Below the pieces are notes generated by a model that saw nothing but the letters and a program-made list of their open reading frames with translations, did not search any database and was not told the DNA's origin. From an uncultured Prevotella sp. (GTDB taxonomy: Bacteria > Bacteroidota > Bacteroidia > Bacteroidales > Bacteroidaceae), in NCBI GenBank assembly GCA_934190685.1, contig CAKPTK010000081.1, forward strand, positions 1 to 10,368: a stretch of DNA of 10,368 nt, read 5' to 3'. Positions 7,448 to 10,368 of this stretch are shown in pieces; position 1 is the stretch's first letter; each line of letters begins with the position of its first letter. A program made the translations under genes and the position numbers.

Positions 7448-8008
7448 TTATACAGTCATGATTTCCTTGTTCTTAGCCTCAAGCAAGTCATCAATCTTCT
7501 TGATATACTTGTCATGGAGCTTCTGCAAGTCGTTCTCGGCGTCCTTCTCGTTGTCTTCAGAAAGACCTTCTTTAATGGCCTTCTTAAACTTGTCTTTCAT
7601 CTCACCACGCACGTTGCGTACTTCGATTTTTGACTTCTCGCCAATCTTGTTACACTGCTTGGCCAAGTCGCGTCTGCGCTCTTCGGTCGGTTGCGGAATG
7701 GCAAGGCGGATAATCTCTCCATTATTCTCAGGAGTGATACCGACATCAGAATCCATAATAGCCTTCTCAATATCCTTGATAGCCTTTTTGTCCCAAGGAC
7801 GAATGGCAATGGTACGGGCGTCGGGCACGGACACGTTCGCCACTTGGTTCAAAGGCACCATCGAGCCATAGGAATTCACTCTCACGCCATCCAAGATGGC
7901 TGTATTGGCACGTCCTGCACGGATGCGCGCCAACTGCTCCTCAAGATAAAGAGCCGCCATTTCCATGCGCTCTTCACTCTCTTGCAATGCTTCTTTAATG
8001 TCAATCAT
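7448..8008 (-). CDS. frr: ribosome recycling factor
   Basis: Splits the post-termination ribosome into subunits together with EF-G and is essential in nearly all bacteria. The 186 residues match the family (about 185). Recognisable blocks are the N-terminal helix ending LARIRAGRANTAILDGV (26-42), domain II with YGSMVPLNQVANVSVPDARTI (47-67), the ITPENNGEIIRLAIP block and PTEERRRDLAKQ (107-118), and the charged C-terminal helix KYIKKIDDLLEAKNKEI. The start at 8008 is standard. It leads the frr-rsgA unit, has its own promoter downstream of rsmA, and its leader holds a five-codon mini-ORF in frame with it, closed by TAA 3 nt before the frr ATG. Confidence 0.97.
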   Translation of the reverse strand: MIDIKEALQESEERMEMAALYLEEQLARIRAGRANTAILDGVRVNSYGSMVPLNQVANVSVPDARTIAIRPWDKKAIKDIEKAIMDSDVGITPENNGEIIRLAIPQPTEERRRDLAKQCNKIGEKSKIEVRNVRGEMKDKFKKAIKEGLSEDNEKDAENDLQKLHDKYIKKIDDLLEAKNKEIMTV

Positions 8009-8011
8009 ATT

Positions 8012-8029
8012 TTATTGTATTAATTTCAT
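8012..8029 (-). promoter_or_regulatory. possible leader mini-ORF (MKLIQ) upstream of frr
   Basis: Minus-strand ATG AAA TTA ATA CAA TAA, five codons and a stop. The ATG sits 6 bases after the -7 box of the frr promoter, so it would be at or within a few bases of the 5' end. The stop ends 3 bases before the frr ATG in the same frame. Translation of the leader would put a terminating ribosome on the frr start. It may be chance in an A+T-rich stretch. Confidence 0.3.
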
Positions 8030-8035
8030 ATACTG

Positions 8036-8067
8036 CAAATGTAGGCATTATCCGCCACATATCCAAT
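8036..8067 (-). promoter_or_regulatory. predicted frr-rsgA promoter
   Basis: On the minus strand TACATTTG at 8043-8036 matches the -7 consensus TAnnTTTG. ATTG at 8067-8064 is a near match to the -33 TTTG, with a 20-bp spacer. The whole promoter fits in the 73-bp gap after the rsmA stop, so frr can be transcribed independently of rsmA. Confidence 0.65.
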
Positions 8068-8081
8068 AAAATGTTCCTTTT

Positions 8082-8894
8082 TTATGCTTTTTCCGCTTCT
8101 ATCCGCTTCAATTCGGTATCCACCAGATTGGTCAAGTCCACAAATTCCGCCACACTGAGCTGTTCGGGACGGCGGGTCATCATTTCACGGGTGAAGAATT
8201 CGGGCGAAACGGGCAGTCCGGCAAAGATTTGTTTCAAGCTCACACGCAACATCTTGCGGCGTTGGTTGAACACGGTCTTCACCACCCGCTTGAAAAGGCG
8301 TTCGTCACACCCCAAATCCGTCACCGCATTGCGGGTCATTCGGATGACAGCACTCTTCACCTTTGGCGGTGGATTGAACACATCCTCGTCCACCGTGAAG
8401 AGATACTCCACATCATACCATGCCTGGATGAGCACACTGAGGATACCATAAGCTTTGTTGCCTGGAGCTGACGCCATGCGCAAAGCCACCTCCCGTTGAA
8501 TCATCCCCGTGCAACAGGGTATCAAATCCTTGTTGTCGAGCATTTTGAAGAATATTTGGGAAGATATGTCGTAGGGATAGTTGCCGGTCAACACAAACGG
8601 ACGGCCGTCAAACACGGCAGACAAGTCCATCCGCAGAAAGTCGTCGCCGATAATGTTCTCCCGAAGCTTGGGAAAATTCTCGTTGAGATAATCCACCGAC
8701 TCCGTGTCTATCTCCACGACCTTGAAATCGCGTTGTTTCGGCACGATATACTGGGTGAGCACACCCATTCCTGGACCTACCTCAAGCACAGGAATGTCGG
8801 GACAAGCGTCCACGGTATCGGCAATGCGACGGGCTATATTCAAATCGGTCAAGAAGTGCTGACCGAGATTTTTCTTGGGTCTTACTTGTTTCAT
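8082..8894 (-). CDS. rsmA: 16S rRNA dimethyladenosine transferase RsmA (KsgA)
   Basis: S-adenosylmethionine-dependent enzyme that dimethylates two adjacent adenines in the 3'-terminal hairpin of 16S rRNA, a late 30S maturation step; its loss gives kasugamycin resistance. 270 residues, normal length. The N-terminal KKNLGQHFL (7-15), the SAM-binding LEVGPGMG (37-44), the acidic Glu61 ending the second strand, GDDFL (83-87) and the catalytic GNYPY (104-108, NLPY in E. coli) are all present. The C-terminal RNA-binding part includes FNPPPKVKSAV and a basic RRKMLR segment. The ATG at 8894 follows a 20-base leader after its own promoter. It is divergent from the membrane protein at 9011 and 73 bp upstream of frr. 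Confidence 0.97.
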   Translation of the reverse strand: MKQVRPKKNLGQHFLTDLNIARRIADTVDACPDIPVLEVGPGMGVLTQYIVPKQRDFKVVEIDTESVDYLNENFPKLRENIIGDDFLRMDLSAVFDGRPFVLTGNYPYDISSQIFFKMLDNKDLIPCCTGMIQREVALRMASAPGNKAYGILSVLIQAWYDVEYLFTVDEDVFNPPPKVKSAVIRMTRNAVTDLGCDERLFKRVVKTVFNQRRKMLRVSLKQIFAGLPVSPEFFTREMMTRRPEQLSVAEFVDLTNLVDTELKRIEAEKA

Positions 8895-8914
8895 CTACAA
8901 TGATATTATGGTTG

Positions 8915-8946
8915 CAAATTTAATAAATATATGTTTATTACGCAAC
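8915..8946 (-). promoter_or_regulatory. predicted rsmA promoter
   Basis: On the minus strand TAAATTTG at 8922-8915 fits TAnnTTTG. GTTG at 8946-8943 stands for the -33 TTTG with a 20-bp spacer. A 20-base leader without a Shine-Dalgarno sequence follows before the ATG at 8894. Confidence 0.65.
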
Positions 8947-8973
8947 CGAACCGATGGAAAAAAGCCAATTTGT

Positions 8974-9004
8974 TTTGCCCTTACTGTTTTTTACACTACC
9001 TTTG
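8974..9004 (+). promoter_or_regulatory. predicted promoter of the YbhN-like membrane protein gene
   Basis: TTTG at 8974-8977, a 19-bp spacer and TACCTTTG at 8997-9004: a perfect match to both Bacteroidota boxes, the best in the window. The -7 box ends 6 bases before the ATG at 9011, so the transcript should have almost no 5' leader. Its -33 box lies 27 bp from the -33 box of the divergent rsmA promoter. Confidence 0.78.
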
Positions 9005-9010
9005 CACATA

Positions 9011-10015
9011 ATGGAATTGAAGAAAACGACAAACGGTTTAATCAAGATAGCCCTACCCCTCTTACTCGGTGGAGCTATTCTTTATTGGATGTATAGGGAT
9101 TTCGACTTCAGCCAAATCAGTGACGTGATGTTCCACCGGATGAATTGGACTTGGATGTTGTTGTCCTTCCCCTTCGGCATTCTGGCACAGGTCTTTCGTG
9201 GTTGGCGATGGAGACAGACTCTGGAACCTCTGGGAGAGCATCCCCGCTCATCTGTCAGCGTCTATTCCATTTTCATCTCTTATGCGGCAAGCCTTGTGAT
9301 TCCCCGAATCGGAGAGTTCGCCCGATGTGGCATTTTGAGACGTTTTGACGGTGTGTCATTTCCCAAAGCGCTCGGCACAGTGGTCACAGAGCGCGCCATC
9401 GACTCGTTGTTGGTACTAGTGGTCACCGTCATCACACTGGTTTGTCAACTGGGAGTGTTCTCTACCTTCTTCACCCGCACAGGCACCAGCATTGACTCCA
9501 TTTTCCATTCTTTTTCCCTTACCGGATGGATTGTCACCATTATTTGCGGCATGGCTGCCCTCCTCCTCCTGCATTTCCTATTGAAGCGTCTTTCCATATA
9601 TAATAAGGTAAAAGACACCATCGGTGGCATTTGGCAGGGAATCACATCTCTAAGAGATGTGAGAAACGTGCCATTGTTCATCATTTTCACCTTTGCCATC
9701 TGGGGCAGTTATTTTCTCCACTACTATCTCACATTCTTCTGCTTCGATTTCACCAGCCATCTTGGCATCAGTTGTGCCATGGTGACTTTCGTTGTGGGAA
9801 GCATTGCCGTGGTGGTGCCTACGCCCAACGGAGCCGGTCCATGGCACTTTGCTGTCAAGACGATGCTCATTCTCTACGGAGTGGTCGACAACAACGCCCT
9901 TTTCTTTGTCCTCATCGTCCACACCATACAGACCATGCTTGTCATCCTGCTCGGCATCTGGGGATGGGCGGCACTGAGCTTCATCAAACGTAAACAGTAT
10001 ATTTACCAACTTTAA
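9011..10015 (+). CDS. YbhN/UPF0104-type multi-pass membrane protein (LPG_synthase_TM family)
   Basis: A 334-residue inner-membrane protein of the family that includes the flippase half of lysylphosphatidylglycerol synthase and E. coli YbhN. About seven to eight hydrophobic segments are visible (roughly 11-28, 46-62, 84-98, 132-150, 172-192, 220-246, 252-270, 283-322). Family-like motifs are PRIGEFARCGILRR (98-111), the VVTERAIDSL segment (124-133) and the PTPNGAGPWHF motif (270-280). There is no MprF-type lysyltransferase domain, so lysyl-lipid synthesis is not implied; a lipid-related transport role is a guess. The frame opens earlier with an ATG at 8954, but that 19-residue extension overlies the promoter and would not be transcribed, so I start at 9011. 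pepD follows after 13 nt, probably on the same transcript. Confidence 0.87.
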   Translation: MELKKTTNGLIKIALPLLLGGAILYWMYRDFDFSQISDVMFHRMNWTWMLLSFPFGILAQVFRGWRWRQTLEPLGEHPRSSVSVYSIFISYAASLVIPRIGEFARCGILRRFDGVSFPKALGTVVTERAIDSLLVLVVTVITLVCQLGVFSTFFTRTGTSIDSIFHSFSLTGWIVTIICGMAALLLLHFLLKRLSIYNKVKDTIGGIWQGITSLRDVRNVPLFIIFTFAIWGSYFLHYYLTFFCFDFTSHLGISCAMVTFVVGSIAVVVPTPNGAGPWHFAVKTMLILYGVVDNNALFFVLIVHTIQTMLVILLGIWGWAALSFIKRKQYIYQL

Positions 10016-10028
10016 AATATTAATAACT

Positions 10029-10368
10029 ATGAGCGAAATCAAGAACTTGAATCCAACGTGTATCTGGAAAAACTTCTATGCACTGACACAGGTTCCCCGT
10101 CCATCGGGCCACCTTGGAAAGATACAAAACTTCCTGCTCGACTTTGCCAAGCAAGCAGGTGTGGAGGGATTCAAAGATCCCGCAGGCAACATCGTGATGC
10201 GCAAGCCCGCCACTCCCGGCATGGAAAACCGCAAGACCGTACTTCTGCAGGCACACATGGACATGGTGCCACAGAAATCGCCTGACAGCCAGCACAACTT
10301 CGAAAACGACCCTATCGAGCCATGGATTGACGGAGAATGGGTGAAGGCCAAGGGCACGACGCTCGGCG
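10029..10368 (+). CDS. pepD: aminoacyl-histidine dipeptidase PepD (5' part, cut by window end)
   Basis: Start of a cytoplasmic M20-family metallopeptidase that cleaves Xaa-His dipeptides such as beta-Ala-His; 113 codons are visible and the frame is open at the window edge. Family-specific stretches are VPRPSG (22-27), DPAGNIVMRKPAT (50-62), GMENRKTVLLQAHMDMV (64-80) with metal-site His76 and catalytic-site Asp78, then FENDPIEPWIDGEWVKA and GTTLG at the end, just before the usual ADNGIG motif. The ATG at 10029 follows the membrane-protein stop by 13 nt with an A+T-rich gap and no Shine-Dalgarno sequence. Co-transcription with the upstream gene is likely; a functional link is not evident. Confidence 0.94.
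   Translation, partial: MSEIKNLNPTCIWKNFYALTQVPRPSGHLGKIQNFLLDFAKQAGVEGFKDPAGNIVMRKPATPGMENRKTVLLQAHMDMVPQKSPDSQHNFENDPIEPWIDGEWVKAKGTTLG

Noticed and set aside
7239..7871. 210-codon plus-strand open frame across frr and the 5' part of rsgA
   Set aside because: Its Ser/Leu-rich low-complexity product reflects the antisense of conserved codons, and it crosses two firmly assigned genes.
8954..9010. N-terminal extension of the YbhN-like protein from ATG 8954
   Set aside because: A perfect -33/-7 promoter lies inside it, and the extension has no support as protein.

Overview
The window looks like a piece of chromosome from a Bacteroidota species, most likely a Prevotella-like member of the Bacteroidales. 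Three things point there: the protein sequences look like that group; starts mostly lack a Shine-Dalgarno sequence; and six loci carry the Bacteroidota -7 promoter box TAnnTTTG, several with a TTTG-like -33 box about 19-20 bp upstream. The window is densely coding, with no gap over 160 bp and no RNA genes, mobile elements or CRISPR.

Layout. 1-1290 (+): an L-cysteine desulfidase-type (UPF0597/serine dehydratase alpha-like) enzyme. It converges on mnmA (minus strand, 1367-2455, tRNA 2-thiolation), with a bidirectional terminator hairpin between them. Minus strand 4926 down to 2539: a tight three-gene unit of a C_GCxxG_C_C cysteine-rich protein, a CHASE2 membrane protein with no output domain, and a secreted protein that looks like a FecR-like plus DUF4384-like fusion. 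The last two overlap by ATGA. 5085-6398 (+): a secreted alpha/beta hydrolase related to acetylxylan esterase/cephalosporin-C deacetylase (CE7), divergent from that unit and ended by a strong hairpin. Minus strand 8894 down to 6506: a translation block of rsmA/ksgA, frr and rsgA. 9011-10368 (+): a YbhN/UPF0104-type multi-pass membrane protein, followed 13 nt later by the start of pepD, which runs off the window.

How the genes fit together. RsmA and RsgA both act in late 30S maturation, and Frr recycles ribosomes after termination, so 6506-8894 is a coherent ribosome block; frr and rsgA share a transcript. The CHASE2 and FecR/DUF4384-like pair looks like the membrane-sensor and periplasmic parts of a larger signalling or caspase/CHAT-associated set, but here it has no effector next to it. 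It is the least explained part of the window.

A second theme is promoter geometry. At mnmA and at the YbhN-like gene the -7 box ends only 5-6 nt before the best ATG, which predicts practically leaderless mRNAs. At frr the same geometry points to a five-codon mini-ORF (MKLIQ) that stops 3 nt before the frr ATG, which would suit feedback control of ribosome recycling factor. All of this is read from sequence alone; no searches were run.
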